DNA of 64,000 nucleotides, from positions 49,322,772 through 49,386,771 of the forward strand of contig CM017558.1 in the NCBI GenBank assembly GCA_007844125.1. Reading direction: 5' to 3'. Source of the stretch: Sinonovacula constricta (lineage: Eukaryota > Mollusca > Bivalvia > Cardiida > Solecurtidae). The position numbers and the translations under genes are program-made. Below the pieces are notes generated by a model, which saw nothing but the letters and a program-made list of their open reading frames with translations, had not been told where the DNA came from and ran no database searches. Position 1 is the first letter of the stretch; every line of letters starts with the position of its first letter. This document shows positions 55,138-64,000 of this stretch, piece after piece.

Positions 55138-56239
55138 TAATATACCAAAGAATATGTATATTATGTAAGCATGCATTATATAGTAGGGATATCAACGAAA
55201 ATCAGTACTCGGTACTGTATTGTTTAAAATGCATTTGAAAATTGAAATATTTTTTTGAATACGTGTTAAACGTTCGTATGTACTAACTATAACTTTGCCA
55301 TTTTTCGTAACTTCTACAGCCACGAAAAAAATGTTACCGGTAATGTTTCTGTCCAGAAGTATATGTGGTCTATTTATGGAACGACACAACTTCAGGAGTA
55401 ATTTTTTTTTGTTGTTGTTTAAGTCATAAAAATTCAGAAACTCGATGAAGGAGTTGGAGTTGCAGTAATCGAAAAAATAGTGGGCTGCTGGTAGAAATAG
55501 AAAAAAGGATTCGGAGATATAAAACGTTGATTTTGTTATGTAAATAGTATGAGAATTTTATTGCATTTATTACTAAAACGAAAATATGGTTAAGCATGTA
55601 ATATGTCCCACCTTATAGTTTAATATTGACCCGCATATTGTACATTTTACTGACTTGAAATGCATCAAAGGGATTGACTTGTTAAGCGGCATTGTTTTTG
55701 CGGATTAGACAGATTAGAATAATTTGACTTGTAACCGTAAAATGCTTATGAAATAACAGTTGCCGATCGACCTTACGTTATATGCCTATCAGGTGTTGCC
55801 GATTGCATATCGTTTCAGATTAAAGCTTAAAATAACGACCAAACAGTAGTTGGATAGCTATTAATGAGTTAATCAGAACAATTTTTAGGCGGTACTTTGG
55901 CATGCCAGTCAACTTGTAATTAACATACAGATATTAATACATAATTTATTGGCAAATCGAAAAGTAAGCCTTTGTTCATTTACAAAGTAGGGATCATGGA
56001 AAAGAAGCATTTACAAGAACAAAACATATAACAAAGAACAGATATTAAAGAAAAGAAATTGCAATAGGAACAGTTATTAATGACAGGGTATTACTAGACG
56101 CTAAACGAAACACGCCATGTGATTAATCACTGGAACTGTATTGTTGAAATCATTTTGAACTGACAACAATGTACCTAAACTTTATTGAGAAAATTATTAA
56201 TTTAAAAAGCATGCATTTAGAATCTTGTATATATAATAT

Positions 56240-57050
56240 ATAGGGGATATGTTTTCACAACATTTCTTTTTGCCCAATAAAACATGTGAAAACACCTGAG
56301 TTCACCATAAATAACAGAGGCATTATTGTTTTTACTCCAAGTACGTATTTACAAAAGCGAAGATGTAGTGAGTCTGCTTCTTTGCAACAGTAAACTTCCC
56401 ATACTTCTGAGTTATATAAGAGAATTGGTGCAATCATAGTATCAACTAATTTAACTTGGTTTTGATGTCAAAGTTTAATTTATCAAATATATACAGCATA
56501 CTTTTAAAGGCTCTCAATGCTTGATCTTTAAGTGACTTGATAGCAATTGATAATGTGCCAGTATATTTAAATTTTATGCCAAGGTAATTAAAATCCTCAA
56601 CCATTTTAATTGTTTCATGTTATCGATTCATTTCAGTGACAGTAAATGGAATATCAAGCTCGTCAACATATAGTGTTTCCTCTCGAGAGGTGCCTTCGTA
56701 TTGAATTTGCAAAAACTGAGATTCGGACTTTTTATCAATTTTAGAGAAATGTTCAAAAAGTTTTTCTACATCAACATCCAAAATATTATTATTATTGTTT
56801 CTTTTGTATTTATTTATATACACCCAAAATTGTCTAGGAAAGTGTTTCCTTAAATGTTCTTATCTGTTGTTTTTTTAATTTGTCCATATTTCTGTTTTGC
56901 TTGTTTTTTTTAATTTTTGTGTGTTTACTTTTTTTTTCTAAAAACACTATTTTGCTTCTTTTACTAAGCTGCTTCTCTTAGTATTTAGCAATGTGTTTTT
57001 TGCTTCTTGACATTTATTATAGAACCATGGAGAATTAGGTTTTGTTTACA
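56240..57050 (-). pseudogene. LINE ORF2 fragment with internal deletion
   Basis: On the minus strand, about 57050-56830 gives PWFYNKCQEAKNTLLN. Then 56823-56620 gives INKYKRNNNNNI... and LDIPFTVTEMNR, the linker between endonuclease and reverse transcriptase. The next recognisable part is already the C-terminal end of the reverse transcriptase: MVEDFNYLG, then PILLYNSEVWEV and LHLRFCKYVLGVKT (56437-56310). The whole catalytic core is missing, so the copy has an internal deletion. The family resembles the fragment at 36.4-38.3 kb and not the LINE at 58-61 kb. Confidence 0.75.
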
Positions 57051-57536
57051 GTTTCCTTTTTGACGTGTTTTTCCTACCAAAGCAGGTTATTGAAATGTTA
57101 TGTATTAAAGTTAAGATTGAATTTATACTTTATTATTGTTGATATCTGTTTCATTATTGGTCAAATAGCAAGTAATATCTTCGAATGATTATTTTGATTC
57201 ACTTTATAAATGTGTAAATTGTGCGAGATTGTCTCTATTACACTGTATTTTACGTACGTTTGATTACTTTTGTTGCAATTTATATCAATCTGTGTGCATA
57301 GAATAGAAAACTAATGGAGAGCGATATGAAAATTCAGTGATATCCAAACATGTAACACACTTTTTTTTTTTTTTATGCTCACAAACTATATTTCTTTTGT
57401 ATGTTATATATTGCTTTGATTAAGTTAGCAATTGACATAGGTGTGTATGAATGTGCGTGCAAGAGTGTAGTTAAATTTCAAAATAAGTAGTTAGGTAGTT
57501 TCTCGAAAATAAACAATTTTAGTTCGACTGTTTGTT

Positions 57537-60500
57537 TTTTTCTGACCATATAAACAAGAAAATATCAGCGCTTGCTTTTCTGACCATCTCAAACATAAAA
57601 GTGTCAGCGCATGAATTCAGTGTTGGCTACCATTCTGACTTGTCAACTTTTATTTCTTTTATTTATTTGCGAAGCGATTTTTTATCTATTCGTAATTTTA
57701 GTTAACTAAGCTTGACTTTTTAAACTTTTATTTGTGTAGGCTGCAAAGATGTGCTCTGTGAACTTATAATTATTTCAACAGAAAAACTCGAAGGATTAAT
57801 GTGAAATCTGTCATGAGTGTCTATGAATGTGTCATGATTGGATATATATACTTTTTGTGTAGAATAAGTTTGCAGTTTTTGAGAAATTTGAAATATATGA
57901 ACATAACTGATATTTCAATTGAAATTTCAAAAATGTGTATCTTGCCTAAGGAGGATTTAGCTGATCAGTGTTTACCAGGGATTATCCAATATAATAGGTG
58001 TAGCCTACACAATATAAGGCAATTATCACCAGCAAAACCTGATCCATGTGTACTAGAAACATTGAAACAGCTAGACATACTTCAGCAATATAGGGGTACT
58101 AGAGGGGGTCGTGTAATTAATTGAAAGACGAATATGGGACACAAATGGTGGAGTTCACCTTCATAATATTCGAACCTTACCTCAGAATATATCAACGAGA
58201 ATAACAAATATTGAACATAGACAAAATCCTCCAAAAAATAGTGCTAATCCTGACAACTTGAGAAAGATCTCATTTGAACCACTGTCTGTTTGTAAAGGGC
58301 AAACTAAGATTAAAATCTGTTGTTACAGATCAGTGATTAACAAGACTTTAGCCCTTTCTGATTACATCATATCCAACGATTTTGACATTATCGCTGTGAC
58401 AGAAACGTGGCTTGGTGGTTCGGGTGACGAAGCGTGTATCGCCGAATTAGTGCCTAATTGATACAAAATTGCCCATGTTCCTCGCCAAGGCCGTGGTGGT
58501 GGAGTAGCGGTTATTTACAAGGCACCTCTAAAACTCACTATGCTTGCATCTAGTCGCAATACTAATGTTACGTCTTTTGAATATATGGACTGCATCATCA
58601 CTGTAAAAAACATTTCTCTACGATTGGCTGTGGTATATAGACCGCCTCCAAACAAACAAAATGGCCTTAAGACTAGTACATTTCTTGATGACGAATGGCC
58701 GACATTTCTTGCAAACTTTACGACTGCTGAAAACGATATTATTGTGGTGGGAGATGTTAATTTTCACTTAGACAATATGTCAAACCCTAACACGTCAAAA
58801 TTCAAAAGTGTTTTGGAGGCGTGTGGCATGCGACAACACGTCACTGAACCAACTCATGTATCAGGTCACATACTAGATGTGCTTATTACCAGAGATACAG
58901 ACACAACGGTATCAAATGTAGAAATATCTGACCCTGGACTCCCAGTCAATAACGGTAATACGTCTCGCGATCACTTCGCTGTTGTATTTAATGCTAGTGT
59001 GTCAAAACCACCACCAGTACGAAAAACTGTGACTTACAGAAAATTAAAATCGATAGATGTTAATGAGTTTAAAACATATTTTGACATCAGATATTTTAAA
59101 TAGTGTAAAAGAAAGCTCAAATGTTGATGAACTAGTTGATGCCTACAACAATGGTCTTTCTTTTCTCCTTGACAAACACGCACCTCTCAAGTCCAAGAGC
59201 ATTGTACTAAGACCAATGAATCCGTGGTATTCCCAAGAACTTCATGATGCTTAACATTTAAGACGCCAGTTAGAGCGAAAGTGGCGATTGACTGGATTGA
59301 CAATTGATCACGCAATTTACAGAAACCAATGCGCTGTTACTAATAAGCTTCTTAATATGTCCAAAGTCAAATACTACACTGAGAAGGTACAGCTATGTGG
59401 TCGTGACATGAAAGACCTTATCAAAGTGACCCGGCATTTGATGGGAGAAACCACAGATGTTGTGCTGCCATCTGGTAAACCTGCAAACGTTCTTGCACAA
59501 GACTTTAGTGACTTCTTTGTCGATAAGGTTGAAGGCATACGAAGTGATATAGCCAGGACCATGTCTCACCAACAAACAGACAGTGTTGTCCCTGAAGCAC
59601 CTTTCAATGGGGAGCATTTTTCAAACTTTTCACTAGCCTCCGATATGGAAATTTCAAAACTTATTCACAATTCTCCCAACAAATCCTGTGAACTTGACCC
59701 CATTCCAACATGGCTGCTGAAAGATTGTTTAAATGAACTATTACCATTGATCACCAAAATCATTAACACTTCACTTGAGAAGGCCTATGTACCACCAGCT
59801 TTTAAAAGTGCTAGAGTAAGGCCTTTAATCAAAAAGACGGGGTTAGATCAAGAGGTTATGAAAAACTACCGGCCTGTATCTAATTTACCGTTTGTCTCAA
59901 AGATTCTCGAGAAAGCTGTCGATTCCCAACTTGAAAGACACCTATCTGCACATAAACTTCACGAAGAGCGTCAGTCTGCTTATAAGCAGTTACATTCAAC
60001 AGAATCTGCTTTATTATGTGTAAAAAATGACATTCTCCGTTCTCTTGATCAGAATGAAGCTACGGTGCTAGTCATGTTGGACTTATCCGCTGCTTTTGAT
60101 ACGATCGACCATAGTACCCTCCTTTGCCGACTTGAACAACACTTCGGCATAGTAGGCAAACCTTTACAATGGATGAAATCGTATCTATGTGAGCGCCATC
60201 AAACTGTCTGCGTCAATGGAGAACTGTCAAAACCTGTACGTATGACATTTTCTGTGCCACAAGGGTCTGTTCTTGGCCCGAAAAACTACATCATGTACAC
60301 TAAACCTGTGGGCGCGATCTGTCGGAAGCATAATCTTCAACATCATTTCTACGCTGACGACTCGCAATTGTACATGGCGTTTAAACCAAAAGAAACCATT
60401 TCACGCAATGAGACCTTGCGAAGGATTGAGGCATGCCTGAATGACATCATGCTATGGATGAATAATAACTTTCTCAAACTAAATGCAGACAAAACAGAGG

Positions 60501-61431
60501 TGATTGTCTTTGTACCAAAACGAAGTAACGTTGAAGATCTTACTGTAAGGGTAGGCGATTCTGTAATAAAACCATCAACAACAGTTAGAAACCTTGGTGC
60601 CATACTGGATTCTCATTTAGACATGGAACAACATGTGAACTCAGTTTCTCGTTCATGCTTCATGCAAATTCGACAAATAGGTCAAATTCGTAAATACCTG
60701 ACCGTAGATTCAACCAGAACCCTGATAAACTCGTTAGTGACATCAAGACTAGATTACTGTAATTCGCTGCTATATGGATCTCCTAAGTACGTTCTCAACA
60801 AGCTCCAAAATGTTCAAAATACGGCTGCTCGCGTGGTAACCAGGACACCACGTAACTGCCACATAACCCCTGTATTAAAGGAACTACATTGGCTTCCTGT
60901 ACACATCAGAGTCGAGTACAAACTCCTCACATATGTGTTTAAGGCGCTGCACGGACAGACACCTACCTACATACAAAACATGCTAGACATTTATATCCCA
61001 TCCAGACAACTTAGGTCCCAGAATGATTGTTTAACGCTGGTTGTACCGCGTAGTAGGACTGTGACTTACGGTGATCGCGCGTTTATGACGGCAGCCCCTA
61101 AACTCTGGAATGCCCTACCTAAATCACTTAAAAGCTGTGAAACTCTAACAGTGTTTAAGGGAGCACTTAAAACTCACTTATTTAAGAAGTTTTATCTGGA
61201 CTGATTATTTTTGAACCAGAGTCGCTTTCTAACAAATTCTTAAGTCTTACCTGTATTTTATTTATCTTTTTTATTTTTATGTATGACTTAAGCAATATCT
61301 ATGTTTTAATCTGTTTTTAAATATTGTATTATCTATGTGGTTACACTGTACAGTACTTTTGAACGTGTTAATTGTACATGAAAAAAGTGCTTAAGAAGTT
61401 TGGTATATAATAATAATAATAATAATAATAA
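57537..61431 (+). mobile_element. LINE retrotransposon copy (endonuclease plus reverse transcriptase), CR1/L2-like group
   Basis: The putative 5' region has two tandem copies of about 38 bp beginning TTTTCTGACCAT (57537-57613). Then comes an N-terminal region of ORF2, the endonuclease, the reverse transcriptase and a 3' UTR of about 200 bp ending in an (ATA)n tail at about 61407-61431. A short-repeat tail without poly(A) and a C-terminus with [19 protein letters not shown] fit the CR1/L2-like group; the exact clade is inference. The true 5' end is uncertain. Confidence 0.75.
57801..61204 (+). pseudogene. LINE ORF2: APE endonuclease and reverse transcriptase, four disablements
   Basis: ORF2 supplies the nicking and reverse-transcription activities of a LINE. 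An N-terminal part ends in ILQQYRGTRGGRV (58124). After a frame change near 58120 the endonuclease follows with the catalytic VTETWL (about 58400), VVYRPP (58630), GDVNFHLD (58750), LDVLIT (58880) and SRDHFAVV (58965). A TGA stands in the endonuclease at 58459-58461, a frameshift lies near 59100, and a TAA at 59252-59254 interrupts the linker. The reverse transcriptase (59288-61204) is then fully open: [41 protein letters not shown] and [10 protein letters not shown] (YADD at 60350-60361), ending [12 protein letters not shown]. The copy is not functional as a unit, but its reverse transcriptase is well preserved. Confidence 0.9.
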
Positions 61432-61794
61432 CTTTGAAGAGAAATGGTGAGTACTAACTTGACAGCGACTTTGTTGAGAGCAGACGTGGATTTTATTAAC
61501 TAACAGACAATGGACTGCCTATTCAAACAGGATATTGAACATCCGAATCTTTATTGCAATCAGAGGGTAGGCAGCAACTGGGTCCAGTGATTGGCAGTAA
61601 TTGGCCAGGGTCCAATTTACCGAGAACATGGCTTTTCAATTATTTACTTTATTGTATTATTTGTTTTTAAATTTTCAGTTTCTTTTCGCCAATTTAAATC
61701 TTCTTACCAACTTCACGGAGTACTCGAATAGTGATTTTATTATTCGAGTATAATCTTCCGCTCGAGTACCCGAGTAATCGTTGACATCTCTTTG

Positions 61795-62285
61795 TATTAA
61801 ATATGCCGTCCATTAAATGTATATGTATATTTTGTAATCATGCATCAGATATTAGGTTTATCTTCTTATAGATAAAAGAATATCTATATTTTTATAATAA
61901 CGCACTGCATATTTGGTTTATCTTCCAGTAGATCAAAGAATATGTATCTGTATTGTAATCATGTATCACATATAAGGTTAATATTCCAATAGACCAAAAG
62001 AGTATTTATATGTATTGTAATCATGTATCACATATTAGGTTTATATTCCAATAGACCAAAGAATATGTATATTATGTAATCATGCAATACATATTAGGGT
62101 AATCTTCCAAGAGATAAAAGAATATATTTATATATTGTAATCATGTATTACATATTTCGTTTATCTTTCAGTAGACGAAAGAATATGTATATTCTGCAAT
62201 TATGCATTACATTTTAAGTTAGTCTTCCAGAAAACCAACTTATATGTATATTTTGTAATCACGCATTACATATTAGGTTTGTCGA
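61795..62285. repeat. Tandem array of about eight units of about 60 bp
   Basis: Each unit has GTATATT(T/A)TGTAATCATGCAT, then CATATTAGGTTTATCTTCCA and AGA(T/C)(C/A)AAAGAATAT in varying degrees of decay. One further unit stands alone at 55138-55183, on the other side of the hAT-like and LINE nest, suggesting the nest was inserted into or beside the array. Confidence 0.75.
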
Positions 62286-62444
62286 ATACGGATATCCTGT
62301 ATTATTTATGAATGAACCATGAAGAGTTACCAGCAAGTTATCTCTCTAGTTGGTATAAAGCTGCTGATGATTGTTATCATTTCCAATAAGCAAACTTGCT
62401 AAGGGCATTTGTAACAGTGACATAGGTACATGTCATTAAATTTA

Positions 62445-62722
62445 GATTGGATTAGCCGACATTTTTTTGCCGATACTGCGCAGCGACATTTCTATCATTA
62501 TAGCACAGGGGCACTTATGAGGTGCCCAGGGACTGAACCCGGCCGGTCCATTATACTGACACCGAAGAGTCAAGCGTAATGCTGTCCCCTTAGCCCCGAG
62601 CGTTAGGAGGGAAGCCACTACTACCAACTTTAAAGTCTTTGGTTTGACCCGGCCGGGGTTCGAACCCACGACCTCCCGATCCGCAAGCCGACGCTCTTCC
62701 ATCTGAGCTATTGCGGCCGGTC
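62445..62722 (-). mobile_element. tRNA-derived SINE, full length with 11 bp target duplication
   Basis: On the minus strand the head has an A box TAGCTCAGATGG (62710-62699) and a B box GGGTTCGAACCC (62667-62656) at tRNA spacing. A tRNA-unrelated body of about 200 bp follows. The element is flanked by CATTAAATTTA at 62434-62444 and 62723-62733, a perfect target duplication. The anticodon stem has mismatches, so this is a SINE head and not a working tRNA gene. The body ends near 62445 after a run of A on the minus strand. Confidence 0.88.
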
Positions 62723-62733
62723 CATTAAATTTA

Positions 62734-63774
62734 TCATTTTTTTGTTTTGTTGGCCAAATATAGTAATAACGTTTTCGGTATTTCTTAAATCTGAATGATT
62801 TTGACATATAAGTAAAAAGTGATATTCATTTTCATATTGTATTAAGCTAAAATTTCTATATATCTATTTTTTGTAGCATATCTCTCTTAGCGTATCTATA
62901 CAGAGATACAATACAATCAATATTTTTTTATGTCAAACAATTATTTATTAATTAGTCAACAGATTAACCAACCAATCAATCAATGAAATACAAGTTAAAA
63001 TACATGCACGCAGGTTAAGGTATATATTAACAGATATAATTAGCATGTTTACCAGAATATTCACCCTGGCATCTGTAGAGAACAATATTGTCTTTTTATA
63101 CTTTTCTCCAATGTAAATAGGCGTGTATCTGTATTAAATGTATTATTATCGTTTAGTACAAATATATGAACTGTTTTTTTTTAATTATGTAAATAACAAA
63201 AATAATTCTGAATATTTTGTTCTTTCCCCATAAAAGCGTTTCATAATTTCAACCATTTTGAAAATGGTTATTTTCCAACAAACCAACTCTGTACCGGCGG
63301 ATATGACATTACGACGAACGCAGGGCGGCAGCACCATAAGCACGCCATTAAAAAAATAACGTCATTGAAGCGCACCGCCTGCTTACGGTACGTCCCTCAT
63401 ACTGACGGTTAATAACACAACTTATAAATGCATTTGAAACTTTAATTGTTTTTAATATTAGGGGCACGTAAAATCAAGAACCAATTAATGTTTTTACAGA
63501 ATTACCGAAGTAGCTGATGTTTCCTGTCTTCTATTCGACGGTTAAGGACTGTGCAGTCATTTTATTACACGATTTCCTGTGTTTTCTATTCAATACACGT
63601 ATTACATATTTTGTTATAACTTATATTACACAAGTGTTATATAGCTTTTTGATTGATGACGTCATCGACGCAAATTATAATGCAGATCGTCTCATACCAC
63701 TATTTCACATAGTATAGTTAAAAGATCGTAAAAACGTATATTTGCGATTAAAATCATGTGATAAAAAGAACCTT
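62734..63774. other. No gene seen
   Basis: AT-rich. It contains a short palindrome AACCATTTT-G-AAAATGGTT (63251-63269) and a more GC-rich patch (63290-63400) that I cannot assign. Confidence 0.4.
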
Positions 63775-63909
63775 ACACTCGTTGTCATTTAGTACAAACA
63801 TTTATTAAACTCGTTCCGGTAAAAAGAATGAAAGCTAGCCGTTGGCTCGCTTACTACTACTTTTCCTGAACTCGTTTAATAAATGTTTGTATTAAATGAC
63901 AACGAGTGT
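63775..63909. mobile_element. Palindromic MITE-like element, 135 bp
   Basis: The left arm starting ACACTCGTTGTCATTTAGTA and the right arm ending in the reverse complement (CAACGAGTGT) pair over about 40 bp with few mismatches, around a central region with GCTAGCCGTTGGCTCGC. The single strand would fold into one long hairpin. No clear target duplication; superfamily unknown. Confidence 0.65.
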
Positions 63910-64000
63910 CAGATCCTCTATATGTCTAATGGCACTATCTGGACTTTTCTTATATAGCATAGAAAAAAGTGTACTTAAACGCAAATATCGAACGAATAGT

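Larger units (their letters stand above)
55184..61792. mobile_element. Possible hAT-like element ends enclosing nested LINEs
   Basis: The left end TAGGGATATCAACGA, followed by GTACTCGGTACTG, faces the right end, whose reverse complement reads AGAGATGTCAACGATTACTC. The right subterminal region (61720-61780) has several CGAGTA words. A GGGATGTCAACGA-type terminus with CGAGTA words is seen in hAT-like elements as I recall them. The flanks on both sides are copies of the same tandem repeat (55138-55183 and 61795-62285). No clean 8 bp target duplication was found and no transposase is visible inside; the interior holds two LINE sequences. Tentative. Confidence 0.35.

Noticed and set aside
62641..62718. 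Functional tRNA gene on the minus strand
   Set aside because: A and B boxes are good, but the anticodon stem has mismatches, there is a 200 bp tRNA-unrelated body attached, and an 11 bp target duplication flanks the whole unit; it is a SINE.

Overview
The window looks like nuclear DNA of a marine invertebrate, most likely a bivalve mollusc. It is AT-rich, its genes are split by long GT-AG introns, and it is full of eukaryotic transposons (APE-type LINEs, Tc1, Harbinger-like and hAT-like DNA elements, tRNA-derived SINEs, minisatellites). The only convincing host genes are two HSPA12-type (divergent HSP70) genes, a family known to be greatly expanded in bivalves. The repeat types, with long arrays of about 145 bp units carrying AGGTCA sites, also fit bivalves. 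The exact species cannot be read from the sequence.

Layout. 1-7.8 kb: mostly non-coding, with a decayed single-exon gene (2.1-4.6 kb) flanked on both sides by a recurring 14-mer near TAACGTACGGGACA, probably an old DNA transposon of a type I cannot name. 7.8-8.6 kb: a 92 bp tandem repeat. 12.4-24.6 kb: HSPA12-like gene 1 on the plus strand, six visible coding exons, with its start codon in an exon I could not find. Its introns hold a 49 bp minisatellite, a young 593 bp element with perfect 88 bp terminal inverted repeats and a 9 bp target duplication, repeats with palindromic nuclear-receptor-like sites, two SINE-like pieces and a 145 bp repeat array. 24.6-38.9 kb: intergenic, with a Harbinger-like MITE, a second and complete copy of the 145 bp array element, and a LINE fragment on the minus strand. 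39.0-54.1 kb: HSPA12-like gene 2 on the plus strand, six coding exons that join into one uninterrupted 582-residue reading frame. Its introns hold a poly-G tract, a dead Tc1 transposase and a 3.6 kb, 25 bp minisatellite. 54.1-64.0 kb: a nest of mobile elements: hAT-like ends around one minus-strand LINE fragment and one longer plus-strand LINE, a tandem array of about 60 bp units, a complete tRNA-derived SINE with an 11 bp target duplication, and a palindromic MITE.

The two HSPA12-like genes are head-to-tail. Exon phases match throughout, and exons 2, 3 and 5 have exactly the same length in both (119, 100 and 135 nt), so they arose by tandem duplication. Both encode the actin-like ATPase fold of HSP70 with the three nucleotide-binding motifs and lack the canonical substrate-binding domain, as is usual for HSPA12. 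All splice joins are read from GT/AG signals, reading frame and paralogue comparison, not from transcripts.
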